DNA of 64,000 nucleotides. It comes from JAAYPI01 sp963668615. GTDB lineage: Bacteria; Bacteroidota; Bacteroidia; Bacteroidales; Paludibacteraceae. Under the pieces are notes generated by a model. That model did not search any database and was not told the DNA's origin. It saw nothing but the letters and a program-made list of their open reading frames with translations. Within the stretch, counting starts at the first letter, position 1. Each line of letters starts with the position of its first letter. Of this stretch, positions 17,559 to 26,364 are shown piece after piece. The position numbers and the translations under genes are program-made. The stretch spans positions 372,001-436,000 of the forward strand of contig CAXXCL010000002.1 of assembly GCA_963668615.2 (NCBI GenBank), read 5' to 3'.

Positions 17559-20147
17559 ATGAATTTTGAAAAATTTACCATCAAATCTCAAGAAGCCATA
17601 CAAAAGGCACTTGAAATAACGAATGAACATCGTCAACAAGCTATTGAAACACCTCATTTACTAAAGGCATTGTTACACGTTGCCGACAATATTACCAATT
17701 TTCTACTACAAAAAGTAGGAGTAACCACTTCACACCTTAATTCGGTTATAGATAAACAAATAGAATCTTATCCAAAAGTTACGGGTGGTCAGCCATATTT
17801 AAGTAATGAAGCTAATAATGTTTTGCAAAAAGCGATTGATTTGTCCGAAAAGGAAGGAAATCAGTTTGTTTCTATTGAGTATATTTTGTTAGCACTTGTT
17901 GTAGAAAAAAATGCAATATCAGACATTTTGAAAGACGCAGGAGTAACCGAAACTAACTTAAAAGCGGCTATTGCTGAATTGACAAAAAACACGAAAGTTA
18001 CTTCTCCATCTGCCGAAGATACCTATCAGTCATTAAATAAGTATGCTATTAATTTGAATGAAAAAGCTCGTTCCGGCAAATTAGACCCTGTAATTGGACG
18101 TGATGAAGAAATTAGGCGAGTATTGCAAATTTTAAGCAGGAGAACAAAAAATAATCCTATTCTTATTGGTGAGCCTGGAACTGGTAAAACTGCTATTGCC
18201 GAAGGATTAGCTCATCGTATAGTACGAGGGGATGTTCCTGAAAATTTGAAAAGCAAGCAACTTTTTTCTTTGGATATGGGAGCTTTGATTGCAGGAGCTA
18301 AGTATAAAGGAGAATTTGAAGAACGACTGAAAGCTGTTGTTAATGAAGTTATTAATGCTAATGGAGAAATCATCTTGTTTATCGATGAAATTCATACTTT
18401 GGTTGGTGCCGGCAAAGGAGAAGGAGCCATGGATGCTGCTAATATTTTAAAACCTGCATTGGCTCGTGGTGAATTACGTTGTATTGGTGCAACAACATTG
18501 GATGAATACCAAAAGTATTTTGAGAAAGATAAAGCCCTTGAACGTCGTTTTCAAATAGTAATGGTTGATGAACCCGATGAAGCAAGTAGTATTTCCATCT
18601 TACGTGGATTAAAGGAACGCTATGAAAATCATCATAAAGTTCGTATTAAAGATGATGCTATAATTGCTGCTGTAGAGCTTTCAAGTCGTTATATCAGTGA
18701 TAGATTCTTGCCGGATAAAGCAATAGACTTAATTGATGAAGCTGCTGCTAAATTACGTTTGGAAGTTGATTCTGTCCCGGAAGAATTGGATAAAATAGAA
18801 CGTAGCATTAAACAATTGGAAATAGAAAGAGAAGCCATTAAACGAGAAAATGATACCCAGAAATTGGCACAATTGAGCAATGAAATAGCTAATTTAAAGG
18901 AAGAAGAACAAAAACAAATGGCAAAATGGAAATCCGAAAAGCAGTTTATTGATAAAATTCAGCAAAATAAGATTGATATTGAGAATTTGAAATTTGAGGC
19001 AGAAAAGGCTGAACGAGACGGTGATTATGGCAAAGTAGCTGAAATAAGATATGGAAAAATCAAGCAAAAACAGGAAGAAATCACGAAATATCAATCCGAA
19101 TTACAAGTTTTGCAAGCAAATAACCCTACCATTAAGGAAGAGGTTGATAGTGAGGATATTGCTGAGATTGTAAGTAGGTGGACAGGAATCCCTGTTAGTA
19201 AAATGGTGCAAAGCGAAAAAGTTAAATTATTAAACCTTGAAAAGGAATTACATAAAAGAGTTATAGGTCAAGAGGAGGCTATCGTTGCTGTTTCTGATGC
19301 AGTTAGGAGAAGTCGTGCAGGTCTGAAAGATCCGAAACGACCAATTGGTTCATTCATATTTTTAGGAACAACAGGAGTAGGGAAGACCGAGCTAGCAAAA
19401 GCCTTGGCAGAATTCTTATTCGATGATGAGAATATGATGACTCGTATTGATATGAGCGAATATCAGGAAAAGTTCTCAGTTACACGTCTAATCGGTTCTC
19501 CTCCAGGATATATTGGCTATGAAGAAGGTGGTCAATTAACCGAAGCAATAAGAAGAAAACCTTATTCAGTAGTACTATTCGATGAAATTGAAAAGGCACA
19601 TCCTGATGTATTTAACATATTGTTGCAAGTACTTGACGATGGTCGTTTAACCGATAATAAGGGACGCATGGTCAATTTTAAAAATACAATTATTATAATG
19701 ACCTCAAATATAGGATCATCCTTGATTCGTGAAAATTTTGAACATTTGACAAAGCAGAATCACGAAGATGTGATTGAAAAAACCAAAACTGAAATCTTTG
19801 AATTATTAAAAAAGACCATTAAACCTGAGTTTTTAAATCGTATTGATGATTTAATTATGTTCACTCCTTTAAATGAAGATGAAATAAAAGAAATCGTTTT
19901 ATTGCAAGTCAAAAATATTGAAAAAATGATGGCTCAAAATGATGTGAAATTCTCCATGACTGACAATGCTCTAAAATATATTACCAAAATTGGGTTTGAT
20001 CCACAGTTTGGTGCACGTCCGATAAAAAGGGTTTTACAAAAATATGTATTGAATGAACTTTCTAAACAGATAATTGGTCAAACTATTAATAGAGAAAAAC
20101 CAATAGTGGTGGATTCCGATGGTAATAATTTAATATTTAAGAATTAA
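17559..20147 (+). CDS. clpB: ATP-dependent chaperone ClpB
   Basis: This 862-residue AAA+ disaggregase has an N-terminal Clp_N repeat domain (about 1-145), a first ATPase domain with Walker A GEPGTGKT (near 203-211), a coiled-coil middle domain rich in Glu/Lys (about 410-530) and a second ATPase domain with GTTGVGKTE (near 606-614). The C-terminal part has FGARPIKR. It forms hexamers in the cytoplasm and resolves aggregates with DnaK/DnaJ/GrpE, two of whose genes lie at the other end of the window. The length is normal. It is probably monocistronic, with terminators on both sides and an AGGAGG ribosome site. Confidence 0.97.
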   Translation: MNFEKFTIKSQEAIQKALEITNEHRQQAIETPHLLKALLHVADNITNFLLQKVGVTTSHLNSVIDKQIESYPKVTGGQPYLSNEANNVLQKAIDLSEKEGNQFVSIEYILLALVVEKNAISDILKDAGVTETNLKAAIAELTKNTKVTSPSAEDTYQSLNKYAINLNEKARSGKLDPVIGRDEEIRRVLQILSRRTKNNPILIGEPGTGKTAIAEGLAHRIVRGDVPENLKSKQLFSLDMGALIAGAKYKGEFEERLKAVVNEVINANGEIILFIDEIHTLVGAGKGEGAMDAANILKPALARGELRCIGATTLDEYQKYFEKDKALERRFQIVMVDEPDEASSISILRGLKERYENHHKVRIKDDAIIAAVELSSRYISDRFLPDKAIDLIDEAAAKLRLEVDSVPEELDKIERSIKQLEIEREAIKRENDTQKLAQLSNEIANLKEEEQKQMAKWKSEKQFIDKIQQNKIDIENLKFEAEKAERDGDYGKVAEIRYGKIKQKQEEITKYQSELQVLQANNPTIKEEVDSEDIAEIVSRWTGIPVSKMVQSEKVKLLNLEKELHKRVIGQEEAIVAVSDAVRRSRAGLKDPKRPIGSFIFLGTTGVGKTELAKALAEFLFDDENMMTRIDMSEYQEKFSVTRLIGSPPGYIGYEEGGQLTEAIRRKPYSVVLFDEIEKAHPDVFNILLQVLDDGRLTDNKGRMVNFKNTIIIMTSNIGSSLIRENFEHLTKQNHEDVIEKTKTEIFELLKKTIKPEFLNRIDDLIMFTPLNEDEIKEIVLLQVKNIEKMMAQNDVKFSMTDNALKYITKIGFDPQFGARPIKRVLQKYVLNELSKQIIGQTINREKPIVVDSDGNNLIFKN

Positions 20148-20174
20148 GTTTTAAATTAGGAAGGTACAAATGCA

Positions 20175-20225
20175 AAAAAGATGCTGCAATTTCTCCGTAA
20201 AGAGGGAATGCAGCATCTTTTTGTA
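20175..20225 (+). terminator. Terminator after clpB
   Basis: A 14-bp stem (20175-20188 with 20209-20222) closes a 20-base loop. A-tracts and T-tracts lie on both sides, so it could stop clpB from the left and the stress-protein gene from the right. Confidence 0.85.
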
Positions 20226-20290
20226 TTTTACAACTTAAATATCTTTTTCAACACATCCTATTTAACATAATATTAATTATAAGACAAATA

Positions 20291-21367
20291 TTAATTCAAA
20301 ACAAACAATGGAGTTTTGGCATGAAAAATCATTTTTCTGGCAATACTTGGTGCAAATAACCGAGCGAAAATATTTCTTTTGTTACTTCTGATAACCAATG
20401 TATTAACATTGTTCTCCATAATATATTTATCTAATTCTTTAAGCAAAGATTTATTTCCTTGAATAATTTTAAAATTAATACACAATTGAGGATATTGCTT
20501 TTTAAAATAATCTTTCAAGTTGTTCAGTTTTTCTTCATTCAATTCTTCTTCTTGCTCTGTAACTACATGAATAAAAGTCAAATCGAAGTGCATATCCCTG
20601 ATAAAACACATTAATCTTTCAAATGCGGCCAAATCTTTCTGTCCAAAATTAGTAGCATAGGCAATGTGTTTTAGTCCATCAAAGTCGCGTAAAGAAGACT
20701 CTTCCGGTATTGCAAATACTGGTATCAGGCTCTTTTCGATGACTTCTGCTGTGACACTGCCAATCAAGTCTTTTTCCTTTTTGCTTTTTCCACGTGTACC
20801 CATAACAATGAGTAAAGGATTCGTTTCATTTGAATAATCTAGAATTTCATCTTCGGGAATTCCACTTCTTGTTATAAATGAAAATGAAACATCTGGCAAA
20901 TCTTTTTGATTTATTTCACTACGAAACTGATATTCAGTATTATAAATGTCTTTTATAATTTTATTAGAAAGTTCTTTTTGAGCCTTTTCCGTTTCTTCAA
21001 AGGATAATAAAACAGAGAAACTGTTGGTGTCAGGTCCCAAATAAACGTATAAAAAAACAATAGAAACATTCAATTTTTCCGCCAAATGGAATGCAACTCT
21101 TGAGGCTTTTAGTGAGTAATCGGAGAAATCGAAAGGAACCAAAATGAATTTCTTTTCATTTCTTAGATTTTCTTTTTCCGTTCTTAGACGTTCAATAAAT
21201 GCAAGTGCAAGTGGCAAATCCGCCTCTTTAATCCGAACTCGCACTCCTACGGACAAATTTCTAATTTTACGAATAAAAGCTTGGATACCTTCTTTTTCCA
21301 ATTTTTTTTGTAATTGGACTGCTTCTTCCAGTGTATGAATAGCTAAAGTAACGAGTTTTTCTTTCAT
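20291..21367 (-). CDS. Tandem universal stress protein with a DUF2007-like N-terminus
   Basis: This 358-residue protein has three parts. Residues 1-65 (LVTLAIHTLEEAVQLQKKLEKEG and IKEADLPLALAFIERL) resemble the small DUF2007 'putative signal transducing' domain. Residues about 74-220 form a first UspA domain with VMGTRGKSKKEKDLIGS, the ATP-binding GxxG pattern. Residues about 232-358 form a second UspA domain that ends SIARKMIFHAKTPLFVLN and has lost the classic glycine loop. UspA proteins bind ATP/AMP and support stress survival; the exact role is unknown. Transcription converges with clpB. Confidence 0.8.
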   Translation of the reverse strand: MKEKLVTLAIHTLEEAVQLQKKLEKEGIQAFIRKIRNLSVGVRVRIKEADLPLALAFIERLRTEKENLRNEKKFILVPFDFSDYSLKASRVAFHLAEKLNVSIVFLYVYLGPDTNSFSVLLSFEETEKAQKELSNKIIKDIYNTEYQFRSEINQKDLPDVSFSFITRSGIPEDEILDYSNETNPLLIVMGTRGKSKKEKDLIGSVTAEVIEKSLIPVFAIPEESSLRDFDGLKHIAYATNFGQKDLAAFERLMCFIRDMHFDLTFIHVVTEQEEELNEEKLNNLKDYFKKQYPQLCINFKIIQGNKSLLKELDKYIMENNVNTLVIRSNKRNIFARLFAPSIARKMIFHAKTPLFVLN

Positions 21368-21473
21368 AAATATAAGTTAAATATATCTTTGAGTAAAAGT
21401 AATGGTAATTTGTTTAATAGACAAAAAATAGAATATTTTTTATAAATTTGTACTTCAATTGATATCATAGAAA

Positions 21474-22787
21474 ATGAAACATGCCCCTTTTGACTATAAC
21501 ATAGTAAAAGATGTTATAAAAAGTCTTCATTTATCAGACTTCAGCAAAGCTACTATAAGAGAGATTGTTACCATTGCCAACAGAATTGAGCACTCATCCG
21601 GAGAAAAATTTGTCCACATGGAAATGGGTGTTCCCGGCATTGCGGCATCAGAAATTGGCATAAATGCAGAGATTGCGGCTTTAAAAAATGGCGTAGCATC
21701 GATATATCCGGCACTTGAAGGTATTCCTGAATTGAAAAATGAAGCTTCTCGTTTTATAAAAGCCTTCATGAATGTGGATGTAGATGCTGAGTGTTGTGTT
21801 CCTGCAGTAGGTTCAATGAATGGAACATATGCCTCTTTTTTGGTTGCCGGTCAATGTAGTTCAGAAAAAGATACTGTTCTCTTTTTAGATCCTGGGTTTC
21901 CAGTCCAAAAAATGCAATTGCAAGTATTGGGCTACAAATCTGAATCTTTTGACGTATATAGTTTCAGAGGAGAAAAATTATATGCCAAAATAGAAAGTTA
22001 TTTAAAAAAGGGCAATATTTCGTCAATAATTTATTCCAATCCGAATAATCCCTCATGGATATGTTTAAACGAACAAGAACTGAAGATAATTGGAGAATTG
22101 GCAACTCTTTATGATGTAATTGTTTTAGAAGATTTAGCCTACTTTGCAATGGATTTTCGTAAGAATTTGAGCAATCCATTCAAGGCTCCATTCCAAGCTT
22201 CAGTAGCGAATTATACCGATAATTATATTTTGCTTATCTCCGGTTCTAAGTCATTTAGTTATGCCGGACAGCGAATAGGGGTTATTGCCATGTCAAATAA
22301 ATTGTATCATCGTTCCTACCCTAGCCTGATTCAACGTTATGGCGTCGGTGAATTTGGTAATATACTAATTAGCAGAGTTTTGTATAGCCTTTCAGCCGGA
22401 GTAACTCACTCTACCCAATATGCCATGGCAAATATGCTGAAAGCCGCAAATGATGGCGTTTATAATTTTTTGGACGATGTAAAAGAATATGGTCGTAGAG
22501 CCAATAAATTAAAAAAAATATTTACAAAACATCACTTTTACCTTGTATATGATACAGATTTGGAAGAACCTATTGCTGACGGATTTTATTTTACAGTTGG
22601 TTATCCTGGTATGATTGGTTCTGATTTGATGAAAAATTTATTATTTTATGGTATTAGTGCTATTTCCTTAAACACTACAGGCAGTAAGCAAGAAGGTTTA
22701 AGAATTTGCACATCCTTCATACAAGATTTTCAATACGATGTTTTGGATTACCGTCTTGAGTGTTTTAATAAAGATTTCCCTATATAA
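21474..22787 (+). CDS. Class I/II PLP-dependent aminotransferase
   Basis: This 437-residue fold-type I aminotransferase has the PLP lysine in SGSKSFSYAGQRIG (Lys259), SNPNNPSW for cofactor/substrate contacts and an arginine near the C-terminus (GLRICTSF) that could bind the carboxylate. It probably interconverts an amino acid and a 2-oxoacid. The following cluster encodes a 2-oxoacid:ferredoxin oxidoreductase, so it could feed that enzyme, but this is inference from position. A TAAATTTG motif at 21443-21450 could be its -7 box. Confidence 0.8.
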   Translation: MKHAPFDYNIVKDVIKSLHLSDFSKATIREIVTIANRIEHSSGEKFVHMEMGVPGIAASEIGINAEIAALKNGVASIYPALEGIPELKNEASRFIKAFMNVDVDAECCVPAVGSMNGTYASFLVAGQCSSEKDTVLFLDPGFPVQKMQLQVLGYKSESFDVYSFRGEKLYAKIESYLKKGNISSIIYSNPNNPSWICLNEQELKIIGELATLYDVIVLEDLAYFAMDFRKNLSNPFKAPFQASVANYTDNYILLISGSKSFSYAGQRIGVIAMSNKLYHRSYPSLIQRYGVGEFGNILISRVLYSLSAGVTHSTQYAMANMLKAANDGVYNFLDDVKEYGRRANKLKKIFTKHHFYLVYDTDLEEPIADGFYFTVGYPGMIGSDLMKNLLFYGISAISLNTTGSKQEGLRICTSFIQDFQYDVLDYRLECFNKDFPI

Positions 22788-22801
22788 TTTAAATTCGAAT
22801 A

Positions 22802-23140
22802 ATGAAACCTATCAAAAATTTAGAACCTTTTGCTAAATGGGTAATGCGTATTGGTCTGTTTTTGTTTCTAGTAAGTATGTACCACAATCAAATACAATTG
22901 TTTAATTACAAAAATGTTGACTATGTAATCAATATGATATATTTGCTCTCCGGAGCATCTTTATTGTTGGGTGGGTTTCAGAAAAAAGTTACATTAACTG
23001 TCATTTCAGGAATTGTTGTAACATTTGTTTCAGGATACAAGATATATATTGCTTACGCAGGAAATTTTTGGAATCCAGAAATGTACATATATCTTATTAT
23101 CCTGGGAATAGGAATCTTTTTTTGTTCTAAAGGCAATTAG
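22802..23140 (+). CDS. Small integral membrane protein of unknown function
   Basis: I do not recognise the family. The 112-residue protein has a short cationic N-terminus and three to four hydrophobic segments (about 14-27, 40-58, 62-82 and 91-109), with no catalytic motif visible. It begins 15 bp after the aminotransferase gene and probably shares its transcript. The next gene has its own promoter-like motif. Confidence 0.6.
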   Translation: MKPIKNLEPFAKWVMRIGLFLFLVSMYHNQIQLFNYKNVDYVINMIYLLSGASLLLGGFQKKVTLTVISGIVVTFVSGYKIYIAYAGNFWNPEMYIYLIILGIGIFFCSKGN

Positions 23141-23190
23141 TACAAATATAGAATTATATGTTAAAAAACACTTTTTTCAAAGAAAATCAC

Positions 23191-23198
23191 TAACTTTG
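23191..23198 (+). promoter_or_regulatory. Bacteroidetes-type -7 box upstream of the oxidoreductase cluster
   Basis: TAACTTTG matches the TAnnTTTG consensus and lies 33 bp before the ferredoxin-subunit start. No good TTTG -33 box is visible at about 20 bp upstream, only a T-run at 23172-23177. Confidence 0.5.
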
Positions 23199-23230
23199 CA
23201 TTTTGAGAATCACTTAAAAACTTTTAAATA

Positions 23231-23458
23231 ATGGCTAAAATAGAAGGAAGAATTGTTGTTAACAATGAGCGATGTAAAGGTTGCGAATTGTGTGTTGTAG
23301 CTTGTCCGACTAATGCATTAGCATTGTCAAAACATGTAAACAACAAGGGTTACAATTATGCCTATATGTTACATGAAGAAGCATGCATAGGTTGTGCAAA
23401 TTGTGGAAGTGTGTGTCCTGACGCTTGTATTACTGTTTACAAAGTAAAAAATAGTTGA
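23231..23458 (+). CDS. 4Fe-4S ferredoxin subunit of 2-oxoacid:ferredoxin oxidoreductase
   Basis: This 75-residue protein has two classic clusters, CKGCELCVVACP near residue 15 and CIGCANCGSVCP near 54, so it carries two 4Fe-4S centres. It is the delta (electron-transfer) subunit of the KorABCD/VorABCD-type enzyme encoded next. The order ferredoxin-alpha-beta-gamma is standard in Bacteroidales. Its stop codon lies 5 bp before the ATG of the alpha gene. Confidence 0.92.
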   Translation: MAKIEGRIVVNNERCKGCELCVVACPTNALALSKHVNNKGYNYAYMLHEEACIGCANCGSVCPDACITVYKVKNS

Positions 23459-23463
23459 AAATC

Positions 23464-24555
23464 ATGAAGGAAGAAGTAAAATTAATGAAAGGTAATGAGG
23501 CTATTGCTCATGCTGCTATGCGTTGTGGATGTGATGGTTATTTCGGATATCCTATTACTCCGCAAACAGAAATAATGGAAACATTAATGGAAAACGAACC
23601 ATGGAAAACAACAGGGATGGTTGTTTTGCAAGCAGAAAGTGAAGTGGCTGCTATCAACATGGTATATGGGGGTGCTGGTTGTGGTAAAAAGGTTATGACA
23701 TCTTCTTCAAGTCCCGGAATGAGTTTGAAACAAGAAGGCATATCCTATATGGCAGGAGCAAATCTTCCCGCTGTTATTGTTAGTGTCATGCGTGGAGGTC
23801 CTGGTTTGGGAACTATTCAACCAAGTCAGGCTGATTATTTTCAAACGGTAAAAGGTGGTGGGCATGGCGATTATAAAATGATTACCTTGGCACCGGCTTC
23901 TGTTCAGGAAATGGCAGATTTTACGGTACTTGCTTTTGAATTGGCATTTAAATATAATATTGTTTGTGTTATTTTGGCCGATGGTATTATTGGACAAATG
24001 ATGGAAAAGGTTGTATTGCCTCCTTTCCAACCAAGGTTGACAAACGAGGAAATAAAACAAAAATATCCTTGGGCAACAACAGGAAAAACTCCTGATAGAC
24101 AACGAAATGTAATTACATCGTTGGAATTAGATTCTGCATTAATGGAACAACGCAATATTGATCTTCAAAAGAAATATCATTTGATAGAAGAAAATGAAGT
24201 TCGTGTTGAAGAAATTAATTGCGAAGATGCTGAATATTTGTTAATAGCTTTTGGAGCATCTGCTCGTATTTGTCAGAAAGTGATTGAATTAGCTAGAGAA
24301 GAGGGGATCAAATTAGGACTTCTTCGACCAATTACTTTGTTCCCCTTCCCTACTAAGATTATTAAAAATCGTACCGAAAAATTGAGAGGTATTTTGACTG
24401 TTGAATTAAATGCCGGACAAATGGTTGAAGATGTTCGCCTTGCTGTGAACGGTAAAATTCCCGTCGAACACTTTGGTCGTATGGGAGGTATTGTTCCAAC
24501 TGTAGAAGAAGTTTTGGAGGCTACAAAGAATTTAATAGCCAATATACAAAAATAA
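23464..24555 (+). CDS. vorB: 2-oxoacid:ferredoxin oxidoreductase alpha subunit (VorB/KorA type)
   Basis: The first ATG of the frame, 23464, gives about 363 residues. The protein has the pyrimidine-binding domain start (LMKGNEAIAHAAMRCG, YFGYPITPQTE) and the strongly conserved TSSSSPGMSLKQEGISYMAGA and MRGGPGLGTIQPSQ blocks. With the beta and gamma subunits it oxidatively decarboxylates a 2-oxoacid to an acyl-CoA and reduces ferredoxin, as in anaerobic metabolism. Database naming alternates between 2-oxoisovalerate (Vor) and 2-oxoglutarate (Kor) for this group; sequence alone does not settle it. Confidence 0.88.
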   Translation: MKEEVKLMKGNEAIAHAAMRCGCDGYFGYPITPQTEIMETLMENEPWKTTGMVVLQAESEVAAINMVYGGAGCGKKVMTSSSSPGMSLKQEGISYMAGANLPAVIVSVMRGGPGLGTIQPSQADYFQTVKGGGHGDYKMITLAPASVQEMADFTVLAFELAFKYNIVCVILADGIIGQMMEKVVLPPFQPRLTNEEIKQKYPWATTGKTPDRQRNVITSLELDSALMEQRNIDLQKKYHLIEENEVRVEEINCEDAEYLLIAFGASARICQKVIELAREEGIKLGLLRPITLFPFPTKIIKNRTEKLRGILTVELNAGQMVEDVRLAVNGKIPVEHFGRMGGIVPTVEEVLEATKNLIANIQK

Positions 24556-24575
24556 GCTGCTAAATAATTAAGAAT

Positions 24576-25337
24576 ATGACAACTCAAGAAATAGTAAAAC
24601 CTGAAAATTTGGTATATACCAAACCTTCAGTAATGAACGATACTACGATGCACTATTGCCCTGGTTGTAGCCATGGTGTAGTACACAAATTAATAGCTGA
24701 AGTGATAGAAGAAATGGGTATTCAAGAGGAAACCATAGGCATAGCCCCTGTTGGTTGTGCAGTTTTTGCTTATAATTACCTAGATATAGATTGGCAAGAA
24801 GCTGCTCACGGAAGAGCTCCGGCATTAGCTACAGCCGTAAAACGTTTGATGCCTGAAAAATTTGTTTTTACTTACCAAGGTGATGGCGATTTGGCCGCTA
24901 TAGGTACAGCTGAAACCATTCATGCTTGCAACAGAGGTGAAAATATTGTAATCATATTTATCAACAATGGCATTTATGGCATGACAGGAGGTCAGATGGC
25001 TCCTACTACGTTGGAGGGTATGAAAACAGCTACAACGCCTTATGGTAGAAATGTTGAATTGAATGGTTATCCATTGCCAATTACGAACTTAGTTGCTTTA
25101 TTAAAAGGTACCCGTTATGTGACACGTCAAAGTGTTCATACGGCAGCTGCTGTTAGAAAAGCAAAACAAGCTATTAGAAAGGCTTTTGAAAATTCAAAAG
25201 AAACTAAAGGAACTTCTTTTGTAGAAATTGTTTCAACATGTAGTTCCGGTTGGAAAATGACCCCAGTGAACTCAAATAAATGGATGGAAGAAAATATGTT
25301 TAAAGAATATCCTATAGGAGATTTGAAAAACGAATAA
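24576..25337 (+). CDS. 2-oxoacid:ferredoxin oxidoreductase beta subunit (TPP-binding)
   Basis: This 253-residue subunit carries MHYCPGCSHGVVHK near the start and the thiamine pyrophosphate/Mg2+ motif YQGDGDLAAIGTAE followed by NNGIYGMTGGQMAPTT. It binds TPP and performs the decarboxylation step at the interface with the alpha subunit. It lies 20 bp after the alpha gene and 12 bp before the gamma gene, within one operon. Confidence 0.92.
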   Translation: MTTQEIVKPENLVYTKPSVMNDTTMHYCPGCSHGVVHKLIAEVIEEMGIQEETIGIAPVGCAVFAYNYLDIDWQEAAHGRAPALATAVKRLMPEKFVFTYQGDGDLAAIGTAETIHACNRGENIVIIFINNGIYGMTGGQMAPTTLEGMKTATTPYGRNVELNGYPLPITNLVALLKGTRYVTRQSVHTAAAVRKAKQAIRKAFENSKETKGTSFVEIVSTCSSGWKMTPVNSNKWMEENMFKEYPIGDLKNE

Positions 25338-25349
25338 CATTAAAATCAT

Positions 25350-25892
25350 ATGAAAGAAGAAATAATAATAGCTGGTTTTGGTGGACAAGGAGTCTTGTCA
25401 ATGGGAAAAATATTAGCATATTCCAGCTTACTTGAAGGGAAAGAAGTAAGTTGGTATCCTTCTTATGGTCCCGAACAAAGAGGAGGTACTGCAAATGTTA
25501 CCGTTATTGTTAGTGACAACAGAATTAGCTCGCCCGTATTAAATAGCTTTGATGCAGCAATAATTTTAAATCAACAGTCATTAGACAAATTTGAAAGTAA
25601 AGTTAAACCTGGCGGAATCCTTATTTTTGATGGTTATGGCATTAGCAAGGAACCTACCAGAAAAGATATTACAATATATCGCATCGATGCCATGAATACT
25701 TCCATTGAAATGAATGCCGCTAAATCGTTTAATATGATTATTCTAGGCGGCTTACTTCATGTTCTTCCTTTTGTAAAAATTGAATCTATCATGAAAGGTT
25801 TGGAAAAAACTTTACCGGAAAGACATCATCATTTGCTTCCTATGAATGAAGCTGCTATCAAAAAAGGTATGGAAATAATTAAAAAATTATAA
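25350..25892 (+). CDS. 2-oxoacid:ferredoxin oxidoreductase gamma subunit
   Basis: This 180-residue protein begins IIIAGFGGQGVLSMGKILA, the hallmark of the gamma (POR_N/KorC) domain, followed by WYPSYGPEQRGGTANVTVIVSD. It completes the four-subunit enzyme. A convergent terminator follows 29 bp later. Confidence 0.92.
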   Translation: MKEEIIIAGFGGQGVLSMGKILAYSSLLEGKEVSWYPSYGPEQRGGTANVTVIVSDNRISSPVLNSFDAAIILNQQSLDKFESKVKPGGILIFDGYGISKEPTRKDITIYRIDAMNTSIEMNAAKSFNMIILGGLLHVLPFVKIESIMKGLEKTLPERHHHLLPMNEAAIKKGMEIIKKL

Positions 25893-25921
25893 GGCTATTT
25901 TAATCAATAGTTGGTACAAAA

Positions 25922-25956
25922 AGAAAGCCTACAAACATTCCATTTGTAGGCTTTCT
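25922..25956. terminator. Bidirectional terminator between the oxidoreductase operon and trxA
   Basis: A perfect 14-bp stem (25922-25935 with 25943-25956) closes a 7-base loop. A-rich sequence precedes it and a T-run (25959-25965) follows, so it can serve both convergent transcripts. Confidence 0.9.
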
Positions 25957-25965
25957 AATTTTTTT

Positions 25966-26280
25966 CTATAACAAAGCTTTGATTTTATCTTCTATCGTAT
26001 TTTTAGGAGCAGCACCAACCTGTTTATCCACAATTTCTCCATTCTTGAAAAACAATATAGTTGGTATGTTTCGAATTCCATATTTTGAGGCAACATCGTT
26101 ATTATCGTCTACATCAACCTTTCCTATAAGAACCTTCCCTTCATATTCGGAAGCTAACTCTTCAATAATTGGAGTTACCATACGGCAAGGTCCACACCAA
26201 TTTGCCCAAAAATCAGCTACCACAACTACGTTATTTGCGAGAAGTTCTTCAAAATTCGAATCTGTAAATTCTTTTGCCAT
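25966..26280 (-). CDS. trxA: Thioredoxin
   Basis: This 104-residue protein has the active site WCGPC at residues 28-32 and the cis-proline block RNIPTILFFKNG. It reduces protein disulfides in the cytoplasm using electrons from thioredoxin reductase. The length is normal for TrxA. It has its own promoter immediately downstream of dnaE and a shared terminator at its 3' end. Confidence 0.97.
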   Translation of the reverse strand: MAKEFTDSNFEELLANNVVVVADFWANWCGPCRMVTPIIEELASEYEGKVLIGKVDVDDNNDVASKYGIRNIPTILFFKNGEIVDKQVGAAPKNTIEDKIKALL

Positions 26281-26331
26281 GATTTATCTATTTTATGTAA
26301 TTATTGAATAAAATTTGCTTTTGGTATGGTG

Positions 26332-26363
26332 CAAAATTATAGATAATAACTTGCTTTCCCAAA
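26332..26363 (-). promoter_or_regulatory. Promoter of trxA
   Basis: Read on the minus strand, TTTG (26360-26363) and TAATTTTG (26332-26339) are 20 bp apart, a full match to the Bacteroidetes -33/-7 pattern. The start codon lies about 50 bp downstream. Confidence 0.7.
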
Positions 26364-26364
26364 T

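Noticed and set aside
23707..24155. Long antisense reading frames opposite the VorB-type subunit
   Set aside because: They have no recognisable motifs, lie inside a strongly conserved gene and follow from its codon pattern.
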